Part shown: positions 52,844 to 62,403 of the stretch, piece after piece
Numbering within the stretch: the stretch's first letter is position 1
Layout: each line of letters starts with the position of its first letter
Source: UBA11740 sp049273695
Lineage (GTDB): Bacteria; Acidobacteriota; Blastocatellia; Pyrinomonadales; Pyrinomonadaceae
Assembly: GCA_049273695.1 (NCBI GenBank)
Contig: JBASRE010000042.1
Coordinates: forward strand, 372,001 to 436,000
Reading direction: 5' to 3'
Length of the DNA stretch: 64,000 nt
Notes under the pieces: model-generated
What the model was told of the DNA's origin: nothing
Database searches by the model: none
The model's input: only the letters and a program-made list of their open reading frames with translations
Translations under genes and position numbers: made by a program

Positions 52844-54250
52844 ATGGTCGAAGCGAACAAGAACGAATCAATCCAAACAGAGAAGCCGCGAAAGGGAAGC
52901 CGGGTCAAGTTTGTCGGCGTAGTTGTGATTGCCGTGCTCGCGACCGTGTTTGGACTGGCGCTGCTGGTGAATATCTTTCAGCGCAAGCAGGAGGCCCGCA
53001 ATCCATTCTTCCGCGTCGTCGAGTTGACCGATGACACAGTCGATCCGGCAGTGTGGGGCAAGAACTTTCCGTTGCAATACGACGACTACCTGAAGACGGT
53101 CGATCAGGTGCGCACGCGCTATGGCGGCAGCGACGCGCTGCCACGTACGCCGACCCAGGCTGATCCGCGCTCAGTCGTTGCGCAATCACGGCTGGAAGAA
53201 GATCCGCGGTTGAAGACGATGTGGGCCGGCTATGCATTCTCAAAAGATTTTCGCGAAGAGCGCGGCCACGCTTACATGCTGGACGATCAAACTTTCACTG
53301 AGCGTCAGCAGGTTGCGAAACAGCCCGGCACGTGTCTGAACTGTCACGCGTCAACCTACGTCGTTTACAAGCAGCTGGGCGGCGGCGACATCATCAAAGG
53401 CTTTGAAGAGCTGAATAAGATGTCCTACTTCGACGCGCGCAAGACTGTCACGCATCCGGTGGCGTGCATCGATTGTCATGACTCGCAAACGATGCAACTG
53501 CGCGTCACGCGGCCGGCGTTCATTGAAGGCATGCGCGCTTACAAGGCTTCGCAGGGCATTCAGAATTACGACGTTAACAAGCAGGCGACGCGCCAGGAGA
53601 TGCGCGGGTTTGTCTGCGGCCAGTGTCACGACGAATATCACTTCAGCGGGCCAGAAAAGCGTCTCGTTTATCCGTGGTCCAAGGGCCTGCGCATCGAAAA
53701 CATCCTCGCGTTTTACGACGAAGTGAAGTTCAAGGATTGGGAGCACACGGAAACCGGCGCGCCTGTCTTGAAAGCTCAACATCCTGAATTCGAGATGTGG
53801 AACCAGGGAATTCACGCGCGTTCGGGCGTCGCGTGCGCGGACTGTCACATGCCTTACAAGCGTGAAGGAGCACTCAAGATCAGCGACCATCATGTGCGGT
53901 CGCCTTTGCTGAACATAAATCGCGCGTGCCAGACGTGTCACCGCTGGTCGGAAGAAGAATTGAAGTCCCGCGTCGAGACGATTCAGGAGCGAACTTTCAA
54001 TCTCCGCAACATCGCGATGGATGCCCTCGTCGATTTGATCAATGACATCAAAGCTGCGCGAACAGCAAACCGCGACGCCGCCGCGATTGCGAAAGCGCAA
54101 GATTTTCAACGACGCGCGCAGTTCTATCTTGATTTTATTGAGTCGGAAAACTCGAATGGGTTCCACGCGCCGCAGGAAGCCGCCCGAATCCTCGGCGAGT
54201 CGATCAACTTTTCGCGCAAAGGCCAGGTGGCGTTGCGCGGAGGAATCTAA
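52844..54250 (+). CDS. nrfA: NrfA, ammonia-forming cytochrome c nitrite reductase
   Basis: A 468-residue pentaheme enzyme reducing nitrite to ammonium outside the cytoplasmic membrane. ATG 52844 is 8 bases after AGAGG; a TTG two codons earlier is less likely. An N-terminal helix (about 22-45) probably keeps it membrane-bound. Five heme motifs are present: CLNCH, CIDCH, CGQCH, CADCH and CQTCH. The first, expected to be the catalytic heme, has CxxCH instead of the usual CxxCK, a variant known in some epsilonproteobacterial enzymes. CGQCHDEYHF carries the active-site Tyr, and LKAQHPEFE carries the active-site His with the calcium-site Lys/Gln. It works with NrfH. Confidence 0.93.
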   Translation: MVEANKNESIQTEKPRKGSRVKFVGVVVIAVLATVFGLALLVNIFQRKQEARNPFFRVVELTDDTVDPAVWGKNFPLQYDDYLKTVDQVRTRYGGSDALPRTPTQADPRSVVAQSRLEEDPRLKTMWAGYAFSKDFREERGHAYMLDDQTFTERQQVAKQPGTCLNCHASTYVVYKQLGGGDIIKGFEELNKMSYFDARKTVTHPVACIDCHDSQTMQLRVTRPAFIEGMRAYKASQGIQNYDVNKQATRQEMRGFVCGQCHDEYHFSGPEKRLVYPWSKGLRIENILAFYDEVKFKDWEHTETGAPVLKAQHPEFEMWNQGIHARSGVACADCHMPYKREGALKISDHHVRSPLLNINRACQTCHRWSEEELKSRVETIQERTFNLRNIAMDALVDLINDIKAARTANRDAAAIAKAQDFQRRAQFYLDFIESENSNGFHAPQEAARILGESINFSRKGQVALRGGI

Positions 54251-54286
54251 TAGCAAGCCGCTCGATCAAATAATCCGCGCGACGAT

Positions 54287-57200
54287 TTAGCGCTGCGGCC
54301 CCAACACCTGATCGGCTTCCCCTTTAACCGCGTCGAACTCCCTTTTCAAGACCGCATAGCGTTCAATCGCATCGCGCCCGATCTTCTGATCGACGTTCGC
54401 GGTCATGCCTGCGAGATAGTTAATGTGCGCCTGAAGACCCGGCTTGCCGTAACGCACCGGCTCGGTCAAAAGTTTGGCCGCGAGTGCATTCAGACGCGCG
54501 GTTGATTCGCCATTCCCGGCGGTTGCGTTTGAGTTTCGCTGCGCTTCACGCACGCGGGCGACCAGCCGATTCATATCGTTCACCAGCGTGCGCATGCGCA
54601 TGTTGTGTTCGTACTGTTCCTGCAAATCAGCAACCGTGACGCCATCAGCGGCGATGCGCGGATCGATCAGCACGTTGAAATTTTCAATGAAGGATTTGTT
54701 GCCGACCTTCAGTCGTACTTGATACTGGCCGGGCGGAAGCGTGACGCCGTCTTTGTTCTTCAAATCCCAGACGACGCGATTGAGCCCCGCATTCTGCGTA
54801 ACGCGCGGCGGTGGCGCGCCACCTCTGCGTGAAGAAGGTGCGTCGGGATCGTCAGGATCCGCGTTTACACCTCCGGACCCGGGCATGCCAGCGCCAGGGC
54901 GGCCTTCGCGACCCGTGGATGTCACGGCGCTGTTGTAAGAATTCAGAGCTGCGCCTTTCGTATCCGCAAACTCGATTGTAACCACGCCCGGACTATTCGC
55001 CGGCAGGTAGTATTCGATCGTCGGTCCGAGATTTGCCGGCGAGATGCGCGTGCGATAGCCATCGCGCGAGTCGAACAGATGTATGTTTCCACTCGTAATT
55101 TGCGGCGAAAGCTGATGCAGCGAACTGATGTTGTCGAGAATCCAAAACGCACGGCCTTGCGTCGAAACAATCAGATCCTTGTTGTGAACTTTAATGTCCG
55201 TGATCGGGACGTTCGGCAGGTTCAACTGAAACGGTTGCCAGTGGGAACCGTTGTCGAACGAAATGAACATGCCGAATTCAGTTCCGGCGTACAGCAGACC
55301 TTCGCGATCCGGATCCTCGCGCACGACGCGCGTCGGCCAGTCCGCCGGGATGCCGTTCTTCCCATCCGTCAGACGCGTCCAGGTTTTTCCGTAATCGTCC
55401 GTGCGATAGATGTAAGGCGCATAATCGCCGAGCAGATAACGATAAACAGCGAAGTACGCTGAGCCTTTGCGATGCGGCGAAGCTTCAATGAATTGCACAC
55501 GCCCGCCCGTCGGTAGATCAGGCGGCGTGATGTTCGTCCAGGTCTTGCCGTTGTTACGCGTGATATGAAACGGGCCATCGTTGGCACCTGTCCAAATCAC
55601 GCCTTTCTCGAGCGGCGATTCAGTAATTGCGTAGAGCGTGCTGTAAAACTCTTCGCCGGTGATGTCGCGCGTGATCGGTTCGCCACTGATCCCCTGACAA
55701 CACTCAGGTTTCGCAGTTAAGTCCGGCGAGATCTTCTCCCACGTCGCGCCTTTGTCGCGCGTGCGATGAACGTGTTGCGAGCCGTAGTACAGCACGTCCG
55801 GATCGTGCGGCGACGTCGCCATGGGCGAGACACGTTGGAACCTTAAAATCAGATCGCTCGCGGGATTTCCGTAGAGTGACTGCGCGCCGACCCAGTAACT
55901 CTTCTCTTGTCCGACTCTCAGGTTCATCACTCCGTACTGTCCTTTGCAGGATCCGTACACTACATTCGGGTCGCGCGGATGCGGCATGATCGGTCCAGTT
56001 TCACAGCCGGGGCCGGCGCGCCAATCGTCCGTCGCATAAGGATTGGCCTGACTGGAAATGATGAGGGTCGTGTTGTCCTGCTGCGCGCCGTAGAGCTTGT
56101 AAGGAAATTGGTCGTCCACCCAGACGCCGTAAATCTCTGCGCTCGGTTGGTTCATCTGGCTCGACCAGGTGCGGCCGCCATCGTACGAAACGTTCGCGCC
56201 GCCGTCGTTCGCCTGGATCATCGTGTTGCCGTCTTTGGGATTGATCCAGATGTCGTGATGGTCGCCGTGCGGCGGACGCATCACCGAAAAGGTCTTCCCG
56301 CCGTCAGTCGATTTGAAAAACCCTTCCGCCCCCGCGTAAACGACGTCGCCGTTCGTTGGGTCAGCTCCCAACGTCGTGTAGTAAAACGGACGTTGAATCA
56401 TCTGCGCGCCGACGTTTCCAGGCTGGGGATTCATCGCCGTCCACGTTTGGCCTGCATCATCCGATCGATACAAGCCACCGCCGGGCTTTGCTTCAACCAA
56501 AGCGTAAATGCGATTCGGTTTTGCCGCGGTGACCGCGAGATTGCCCTTGCCGATTAACTCGTTCGGCAATCCCGTCGCGATCTTCGTAAAGTGTTCGCCA
56601 CCATCAGTTGATTTGTAGAAGCCGCCTTCACGCGCGCCGCTGATGATCGTCCAGGGCTTGCGCTCGAGCCGCGACATCCACGCATAAACAACGTTCGGAT
56701 TGCCGGGTTGCAGCTCGACATCCATCGCGCCGAGTTGATCGGAAACGAACAAGACTTTGCGCCAGCTCTTGCCGCCGTCAGTGGTCTTGAAGACGCCGCG
56801 TTCTGAGTTCGGTTTGAAGATATCGCCTCCGGCCGATACCCAAACGATGTTTGGATTCGTCGGATGAATGCGCACAGCGCCGATCTGTCCGGCATCGTAG
56901 AGCCCGGCAAAATTCCACGTCTGCCCGCCGTCGGTCGTTTTGTAAACGCCGCGGCCGGTTGAGACATTGCTGCGTACTCCATCAGAACCAGTGCCCAGGT
57001 AAATTACTTTGGGATCGGAATCGGCCACCGCGATCGATCCGGTTGAGCCCAGCGGAACCTTGCCGTCGGTGATCGGAATCCAGCTCGCGCCGCCGTCGAT
57101 TGTGCGAAACACACCGCCACTCGCGACGCCCATGTAAAAGGTCTTCGGCTGCGAAGGCACGCCAGTTACCGTCGTGACGCGACCGCCACGCGAAGGACCG

Positions 57201-57337
57201 ACCAGCCGATAACGCAATCCCTGAAAGAACGACTGATCGACCGACGCCATCATTGGCTGACGCGTGGCGGCGGTCTGTCCGTGGATCGTTGAAACGAGCA
57301 GAAGAGTGACGAAGATCAAAATGGACTTTTGAAGCAT
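54287..57337 (-). CDS. Exported Asp-box (sortilin/VPS10-like) beta-propeller protein (2)
   Basis: A 1016-residue secreted protein, paralogous in plan to the one at 42249. The start at ATG 57337 (MLQKSILIFVTLLLVSTIHG) has a GGGGAG site and gives a signal peptide; nine codons upstream are also open. About eleven Asp boxes are seen (RTIDGGASW, KTTDGGQTW, KTTDGGKSW, RSDDAGQTW, KSTDGGKTF, VSYDGGRTW, RTRDKGATW, RTDDYGKTW and others). The C-terminal 250 residues include a beta segment (NRVVWDLKNKDGVTLPPGQY) and helices. The role is unknown; binding or hydrolysis of polymers is an inference. Confidence 0.85.
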   Translation of the reverse strand: MLQKSILIFVTLLLVSTIHGQTAATRQPMMASVDQSFFQGLRYRLVGPSRGGRVTTVTGVPSQPKTFYMGVASGGVFRTIDGGASWIPITDGKVPLGSTGSIAVADSDPKVIYLGTGSDGVRSNVSTGRGVYKTTDGGQTWNFAGLYDAGQIGAVRIHPTNPNIVWVSAGGDIFKPNSERGVFKTTDGGKSWRKVLFVSDQLGAMDVELQPGNPNVVYAWMSRLERKPWTIISGAREGGFYKSTDGGEHFTKIATGLPNELIGKGNLAVTAAKPNRIYALVEAKPGGGLYRSDDAGQTWTAMNPQPGNVGAQMIQRPFYYTTLGADPTNGDVVYAGAEGFFKSTDGGKTFSVMRPPHGDHHDIWINPKDGNTMIQANDGGANVSYDGGRTWSSQMNQPSAEIYGVWVDDQFPYKLYGAQQDNTTLIISSQANPYATDDWRAGPGCETGPIMPHPRDPNVVYGSCKGQYGVMNLRVGQEKSYWVGAQSLYGNPASDLILRFQRVSPMATSPHDPDVLYYGSQHVHRTRDKGATWEKISPDLTAKPECCQGISGEPITRDITGEEFYSTLYAITESPLEKGVIWTGANDGPFHITRNNGKTWTNITPPDLPTGGRVQFIEASPHRKGSAYFAVYRYLLGDYAPYIYRTDDYGKTWTRLTDGKNGIPADWPTRVVREDPDREGLLYAGTEFGMFISFDNGSHWQPFQLNLPNVPITDIKVHNKDLIVSTQGRAFWILDNISSLHQLSPQITSGNIHLFDSRDGYRTRISPANLGPTIEYYLPANSPGVVTIEFADTKGAALNSYNSAVTSTGREGRPGAGMPGSGGVNADPDDPDAPSSRRGGAPPPRVTQNAGLNRVVWDLKNKDGVTLPPGQYQVRLKVGNKSFIENFNVLIDPRIAADGVTVADLQEQYEHNMRMRTLVNDMNRLVARVREAQRNSNATAGNGESTARLNALAAKLLTEPVRYGKPGLQAHINYLAGMTANVDQKIGRDAIERYAVLKREFDAVKGEADQVLGPQR

Positions 57338-57376
57338 GGTTGGAGTCTCCCCGGAAAGCGGCAAGAGAATATCACG

Positions 57377-57510
57377 TTGTCAGTGGTCGGTTGTCAGTTG
57401 TCCGTGGTCAGTTTGTCAGTGGCATCACACATCACGAATCGTCAGTTCCGCTGGACAACTGACAACAGATCACCGACCACTGATCACTGACAACTGACCG
57501 CTGACATCGA
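57377..57510. repeat. Heptamer-like GTCAGTG/GTTGTCA repeat tract in inverted arrangement
   Basis: The left half repeats units such as TTGTCAG and TGGTCAG (57377-57419). The right half repeats their inverse (CAACTGA, CACTGAT, CGACCAC; 57452-57510). The layout matches that at 2811-3092 but with a different unit. It lies between the divergent genes at 57337 and 57606, where promoters for both are expected. Confidence 0.72.
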
Positions 57511-57605
57511 CGTCGTACTTTACTCTTGCAGGTGAGGCTCGTAATATGCCGCTCGCACGCCAGGGTTTAGTCCAACTTCAAACCAGTCTTCCGATGGAGG
57601 TAGCC

Positions 57606-60600
57606 ATGCATCGAACCAGAAATCTTGCGCTTGTCGTGATCTGCGCCGCGGCCTTGTTGCTCTCGTTCACTCTGCCGCACGCCTCGGCCCAGAAAAAGCC
57701 TGCCGCGAAAACAAAGTCTGTCGAAAAGAATGGTGACGCTCTGTTCTCAAGCGCCAGCGCGCCGAATCCCGACCCGGTATTCGCTGAGAAAGTTAAGGAG
57801 TACACGACCGAGCCGTACTTCTCGACTGAGTTAGTCGATCACCTGCCGCTGTCAGACACGGTTCCGTCTCCCCAGAAAGTGCTGGGCTACGTCGTTGGGA
57901 CGCCAAACAAACTGACCTACACAAAGGATCTCCATCGCTACTATCGTGAGCTCGACAACGCGAGCCCGCGCGTGCGCGCGTTCACCGCGGCGGAAAAATC
58001 AGAAGAAGGGAAAGAGCAGCTTTTGATCGCCGTTGGCGATGAAGCCTCGATCGCGAAACTCGATCGTTACAAAGAGATCACTGCGAAGCTCGCCGACCCG
58101 CGCAAGATTAACGATGCGGAGGCGCAGAAGCTCATCGGTGAAGGCAAAGTTTTCTACTGGGCTTCCGGTTCAATCCATTCTCCCGAAACCGGCTCGCCAG
58201 AGATGCTCATGGAACTCGCGTATCGCCTGGCCGTTGAGGAGAGTCCATTCATCCAGGCGATTCGGAAAAATGTGATTGTGCTGATCACGCCGGCGCTTGA
58301 AGTCGACGGTCGCGATCGCATGGTCGATCTATACAACTATCGGAAAGCGAACCCCGGCAAGAATTCCCCGGGCCTGATTTTCTGGGGCAAGTATGTCGCG
58401 CACGATAACAATCGCGACGGATTGGGAATGGCGTTGGCGCTGTCGCGCAATCAGATGAAGACGTTCCTCGAATATCATCCCGCGATTCTGCACGACTTGC
58501 ATGAGTCTGTGCCGTTTCTTTACACGTCGACGGGCACCGGTCCTTATAACGCCTGGCTTGATCCGATCACGGTGAACGAGTGGCAGCTGCTCGCGTATCA
58601 CGAGGTCGAAGAGATGACGAAGCGCGGCGTGCCCGGCGTGTGGACGCACGGCTTCTACGACGGGTGGGCGCCGAATTACATGTTCTATGTCGCGAACGGC
58701 CACAACGCCATCGGCCGCTTCTACGAAACATTTGGCAACGGCGGTGCGGACACGATGGATCGCACCGTTGGCGCGCAGTCGAATCGCGATTGGTTTCGCC
58801 CAAATCCTCCGCAGCCCCGCGTCAGGTGGTCTCTGCGAAACAACGTCAACATGCAGCAGTCGGCAATTCTGCTGGCGATGAATTTTGTCTCGAACAACAA
58901 GGAACGGTTTCTCCAGAACTTTTATTTGAAGAGCAAACGGTCGGTGGCAAAAGCGACGAATGAAGGACCGGCTGCATACGTGATTCCTTCCGATCAATCT
59001 CGACTGGGCGAGGCCGCGGACCTGGTTAATCTGCTTCGGATGATGGGCGTGGAAGTTCACAAAGCCGACAAAGAAATTAGCGTTAAGGACCAAAAGTATC
59101 CGGCCGGCTCGTACGTCGTGCGAATGGATCAGCCGTACTCGCGCATGGCCGACATGCTGATGGACACGCAGTACTACAACGTGAACGATCCGCGCCCGTA
59201 CGACGATACGGGTTGGACGCTGGGCGCGCTGCGCAATGTGAAGACGGTGCGCGTTACCGACAAAGCTGTTCTGCAAGCGCCGATGACGATGCTCATCGCT
59301 GACGCAAAGGCTCTTGGGAAAATCACCGGTTCATCTTCACCGGCCGCTTACATCATCAATCACAACACTGAGAACGTTTTGGCAACGCTGCGCTTCAGGT
59401 TAAAGGACCAAAAGATCAGCGCGGCCGAAGATCCGTTCAAAGTCGGCGATCAGCAATTCAACGCCGGCTCGTTCATCATTAAGTCTGAAGGAATGGGCTC
59501 AGGTGAGCGGGAAGGTTTGGAATCGTTGGTCAAGATACTGGGACTGACGGCGCTTCGCGTTGACAAGCTTCCGGACGTGAAGTCACACGAGTTGGCGGTA
59601 CCGCGCATCGCCATCATGCACACCTGGACGAACACTCAGAACGATGGCTGGTACCGGATCGAATTTGATCGTTATCAAATTCCGTATTCCTACATTTCGG
59701 ATCAAGTCGTGCGCAACACGCCGAACCTGCGCGAGAAATTCGACGTGATCATCTTTCCCCCGCTGGGTGGCTCAGCGCAGGCGATCGTGAACGGCATTCC
59801 AATGCGCGGCGACGCGATCCCGTGGAAAGGATCAGAGCTGACGCCCAACATGGGACTGTCACCCGATCAATCCGACGACATTCGCGGCGGCATGGGCTTG
59901 CCCGGCGTAGCGAACCTGCAGAAGTTCGTACGGGACGGAGGCCTTTTCATCACCGTCGCGAACACCACACAACTTCCCATCGAATACGGATTGACGACCG
60001 GCGTGTCGATCCAGGAAACGCGGCAGTTGCAGGCGCGCGGTTCAATCTTCAATGCGCGCTTTACCGATCGCAAAAGTCCGATCGCGTACGGCTATGACGA
60101 GACGCTGGCGATCTATTTCAATCAGGCGCCTGTGTTTCAAGTTGCCGCCGGCGGTGGCGGAGGCGGCGGATTTGGCGGAGGTGGCGGCGAAGGTGGCGCG
60201 GGCACCAGGCCCACGGGACGCGGTACGTTGACCGATCCGGACATCGTGCAGGCAATGCCGCAGGCTTCGCCGGCGCAAAGACCGGCCGGACCTGCGGGCG
60301 AGCCGACTGCGGAACAGCGTCAACAACTCGGGGCGTTTTACGTGCCGCCGACAGAACGGCCGCGTGTGATTCTGCGCTTTGCGACGGACGAGAAGAACCT
60401 GTTGATTAGCGGGATGTTGGCGGGTGGATCAGAGCTGGCAAATGCGCCGGCCGTAATCGACGTGCCGGTCGGCAAAGGCCACATCGTCATGTTCGCCACG
60501 AATCCGATGTGGCGGCATCAGAATCAAGGCAGCTTCTTTTTGATCTGGAATGCGGCGCTCAACTTCGATTCGCTGAACACCGAACGACCGGCGCCGGCTG

Positions 60601-60641
60601 CGCCGAGGCGACCGGGTGGCGCCGAGACTGACGATCAATAG
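57606..60641 (+). CDS. Exported M14-type zinc carboxypeptidase-like metallopeptidase
   Basis: A 1011-residue protein. The start is ATG 57606, with GGAGGT just upstream and a signal peptide (LALVVICAAALLLSFTLPHA); the frame is open back to 57546. The M14 domain (about 80-420) shows the zinc motif HSPE in GSIHSPETGS and the third ligand region LHDLHES. The middle and C-terminal parts (about 600-1000) resemble a class I glutamine amidotransferase-like fold (HTWTNTQNDGWYRIEFDRY, then IIFPPLGG). A Gly-rich loop (AAGGGGGGGFGGGGGEGG) sits near residue 860. Peptides are the likely substrate; exact specificity is open. Confidence 0.85.
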   Translation: MHRTRNLALVVICAAALLLSFTLPHASAQKKPAAKTKSVEKNGDALFSSASAPNPDPVFAEKVKEYTTEPYFSTELVDHLPLSDTVPSPQKVLGYVVGTPNKLTYTKDLHRYYRELDNASPRVRAFTAAEKSEEGKEQLLIAVGDEASIAKLDRYKEITAKLADPRKINDAEAQKLIGEGKVFYWASGSIHSPETGSPEMLMELAYRLAVEESPFIQAIRKNVIVLITPALEVDGRDRMVDLYNYRKANPGKNSPGLIFWGKYVAHDNNRDGLGMALALSRNQMKTFLEYHPAILHDLHESVPFLYTSTGTGPYNAWLDPITVNEWQLLAYHEVEEMTKRGVPGVWTHGFYDGWAPNYMFYVANGHNAIGRFYETFGNGGADTMDRTVGAQSNRDWFRPNPPQPRVRWSLRNNVNMQQSAILLAMNFVSNNKERFLQNFYLKSKRSVAKATNEGPAAYVIPSDQSRLGEAADLVNLLRMMGVEVHKADKEISVKDQKYPAGSYVVRMDQPYSRMADMLMDTQYYNVNDPRPYDDTGWTLGALRNVKTVRVTDKAVLQAPMTMLIADAKALGKITGSSSPAAYIINHNTENVLATLRFRLKDQKISAAEDPFKVGDQQFNAGSFIIKSEGMGSGEREGLESLVKILGLTALRVDKLPDVKSHELAVPRIAIMHTWTNTQNDGWYRIEFDRYQIPYSYISDQVVRNTPNLREKFDVIIFPPLGGSAQAIVNGIPMRGDAIPWKGSELTPNMGLSPDQSDDIRGGMGLPGVANLQKFVRDGGLFITVANTTQLPIEYGLTTGVSIQETRQLQARGSIFNARFTDRKSPIAYGYDETLAIYFNQAPVFQVAAGGGGGGGFGGGGGEGGAGTRPTGRGTLTDPDIVQAMPQASPAQRPAGPAGEPTAEQRQQLGAFYVPPTERPRVILRFATDEKNLLISGMLAGGSELANAPAVIDVPVGKGHIVMFATNPMWRHQNQGSFFLIWNAALNFDSLNTERPAPAAPRRPGGAETDDQ

Positions 60642-60650
60642 CGAGGGTGC

Positions 60651-60698
60651 GGTACGCACGCCTCGGGCGTGCTCAAGCGCGCCAGAGGCGCGCGTACC
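60651..60698. terminator. Three-way palindrome between convergent genes
   Basis: The outer arms GGTACGC and GCGTACC enclose two hairpins (GCACGCC-TC-GGGCGTGC and GCGCGCC-AGA-GGCGCGC). It lies between the stops at 60641 and 60705 and could terminate both genes or be a REP-like repeat. Confidence 0.5.
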
Positions 60699-60704
60699 TT
60701 CAAA

Positions 60705-61802
60705 TTAATTAGACGGCGCGGCTTTCTGTATTAACTTTATTTGTTTGTCGATGGCGCCCGCCAATTCGGCTTCTTTCTCAAAACTCAGGCCACTTGATCG
60801 AAAGCGAATTACGCCTTCGTGGTCGAGCACGATGTAGGTTGGATACCTGTTGACCCTGAAGGCGCGTTGCACGGCACGCTGCCGGTCGAGGAACTGCGGC
60901 CAAACCATCTCTTGTTTGACGATAAAGTTACTCCACTTGTCTTCGTCATTATCTGAGCTGATGCCCAGGAGCACGAATTTCTCGCTCTTCGAAAACCTCT
61001 TGTTCATATTGCGTAACGACGGCAGTGAGTCCACGCATGGCCCGCACCAGGTCGCCCAGAAATCCAGCAGCACAACTTTACCTTTAAGATCGTCGAGCGA
61101 AATGTATTCGCCTTGCGAAGTTGTAATTGAGAAGTCCGGCGCGAACGGCTCACGCGCACGGCGCGGGTTCTCGATTATCTTTCGCGCATCAGCAGAGAAG
61201 AATTGATCGGGCGCCAGCTCTAGGTACTTCTTTAACGCGGCTGTTCCTTCCGGATCGCGGTTTTGCTGAAGCAGCACGACACCGAGGTTGTAGTGCGTCT
61301 CAGCGTAATCCTCCTTCGCCGCCACGGCCAGGCGCAAGGCTGCTTCCGCTTCTTGCAGCTTCTTCTGATCTTTTCCTCCGGCTGATTGTTTCTGAATCGC
61401 AATGGCTTTCAGGTTGTAAGCTTGCGCCTGCAACGCCATGTCGTTGGCGGCGAACTCAACCACCTTGTCGGCACTTTGAGCAACATTCTTGTAGGCCTCG
61501 AGACCCATGTAGGCATCCGCCATCAGCAAGTGGGCTTCGGCCGAAGTCTTACCCTTCAGATCGTTGGCCCGTTTGAAAGCCTTGAGCGCGTCTTCCCACT
61601 TTCGCTGGCGCATGAAGTTGCGGCCGGCCTGGATCTCTTCTTCATAAGTCGCGCCGTTGGGTTGTTGAGCGCGGGTGGTGCGGCCAGTTAAGAGAGCCGG
61701 CGCCGCCGTCACCACGGCGAGCACAAAAAGCGCTAGCAAGAACCCGATTCCGGGTATTCCAGGGCGAGCGTCAGGGTGAAGATTCGTTCGGTACAACAGC
61801 AT
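60705..61802 (-). CDS. TPR protein with TlpA-like thioredoxin domain
   Basis: A 365-residue exported protein. One hydrophobic segment (18-37) anchors or exports it. Residues 52-205 contain three to four TPR-like helical pairs. Residues 220-365 form a TlpA/AhpC-type thioredoxin domain with the redox motif WCGPC (Cys253 and Cys256 in LLDFWATWCGPC) and the cis-Pro region NRYPTYIVLD. It probably reduces disulphides or supports cytochrome maturation in the periplasm, which could serve the c-type cytochromes encoded about 7 kb away (inference). AAAGGAG precedes the ATG. Confidence 0.88.
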   Translation of the reverse strand: MLLYRTNLHPDARPGIPGIGFLLALFVLAVVTAAPALLTGRTTRAQQPNGATYEEEIQAGRNFMRQRKWEDALKAFKRANDLKGKTSAEAHLLMADAYMGLEAYKNVAQSADKVVEFAANDMALQAQAYNLKAIAIQKQSAGGKDQKKLQEAEAALRLAVAAKEDYAETHYNLGVVLLQQNRDPEGTAALKKYLELAPDQFFSADARKIIENPRRAREPFAPDFSITTSQGEYISLDDLKGKVVLLDFWATWCGPCVDSLPSLRNMNKRFSKSEKFVLLGISSDNDEDKWSNFIVKQEMVWPQFLDRQRAVQRAFRVNRYPTYIVLDHEGVIRFRSSGLSFEKEAELAGAIDKQIKLIQKAAPSN

Positions 61803-61881
61803 GGGATACTCCTTTTTGCGGCGAATAATAGCATTATCGGCTCGGGGCTAACGAGCCGGGTCGGGCCTTCCCAAAAAAGGC

Positions 61882-61912
61882 TTGGCAGCGGGTGACATCC
61901 TTCGATTATAAT
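61882..61912 (+). promoter_or_regulatory. Likely promoter of the single-domain response regulator
   Basis: A perfect TATAAT (61907-61912) has TTGGCA (61882-61887) 19 bases before it. The spacing is slightly long. The gene starts 67 bases downstream. Confidence 0.4.
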
Positions 61913-61978
61913 TGGCGCGCTAACCGTACTACTTTCATTCTGACACTGAGAGGATTTGAACCCGATAGGAGGTAGTGT

Positions 61979-62374
61979 ATGTCTGACTACAAATGCCGCA
62001 TCCTTTACGTTGATGATCACGAAGATAGTGCTGAGATGCTGAAACTTGTGCTGGCGGACGTGGACTATGAAGTTGAATCCGCGCGCACGGTCAAGCAGGC
62101 GGTAGAGATGGCTGCGACGATTGAGTTCGATCTCTACGTCCTGGACAAGCGTCTGCCTGACGGCTCCGGCTTGGAATTGCTCAAGCAGCTGGAAAAATTA
62201 ACGCCCGGTATCCCCAGCATCGTTTACACGGGCGATGTTTACGAAGTGCATCGTGAACAAGCCATGGCCGCGGGAGCACACGCCTTCGTGTGCAAACCCG
62301 ACATTGAAACGCTGATCAAAACTGTGCACGAGTTTCTTTCCCAGCGTGAGTGCGCCACGGCAGCATCCGCTTGA
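61979..62374 (+). CDS. Single-domain response regulator (receiver protein)
   Basis: A 131-residue receiver domain with the acidic pocket YVDDHED, phosphoacceptor Asp56 in LYVLDKRLPDGSG, conserved Thr in IVYTGD and Lys in AFVCKPD. It has no output domain. A strong GGAGG site lies before the ATG. No kinase gene is adjacent, so its partner is elsewhere. It overlaps or nearly abuts the following gene. Confidence 0.9.
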   Translation: MSDYKCRILYVDDHEDSAEMLKLVLADVDYEVESARTVKQAVEMAATIEFDLYVLDKRLPDGSGLELLKQLEKLTPGIPSIVYTGDVYEVHREQAMAAGAHAFVCKPDIETLIKTVHEFLSQRECATAASA

Positions 62375-62403
62375 CGCCAAGTGCTTCCGGCGGCACTGCC
62401 GAG

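Noticed and set aside
53351..54256. Minus-strand frame of 301 codons
   Set aside because: It lies opposite nrfA, whose five heme motifs leave no doubt about the coding strand.
58329..59276. Minus-strand frame of 315 codons
   Set aside because: It is antisense to the M14 peptidase, which has the zinc motif and signal peptide; a GC-rich codon bias commonly opens such frames.
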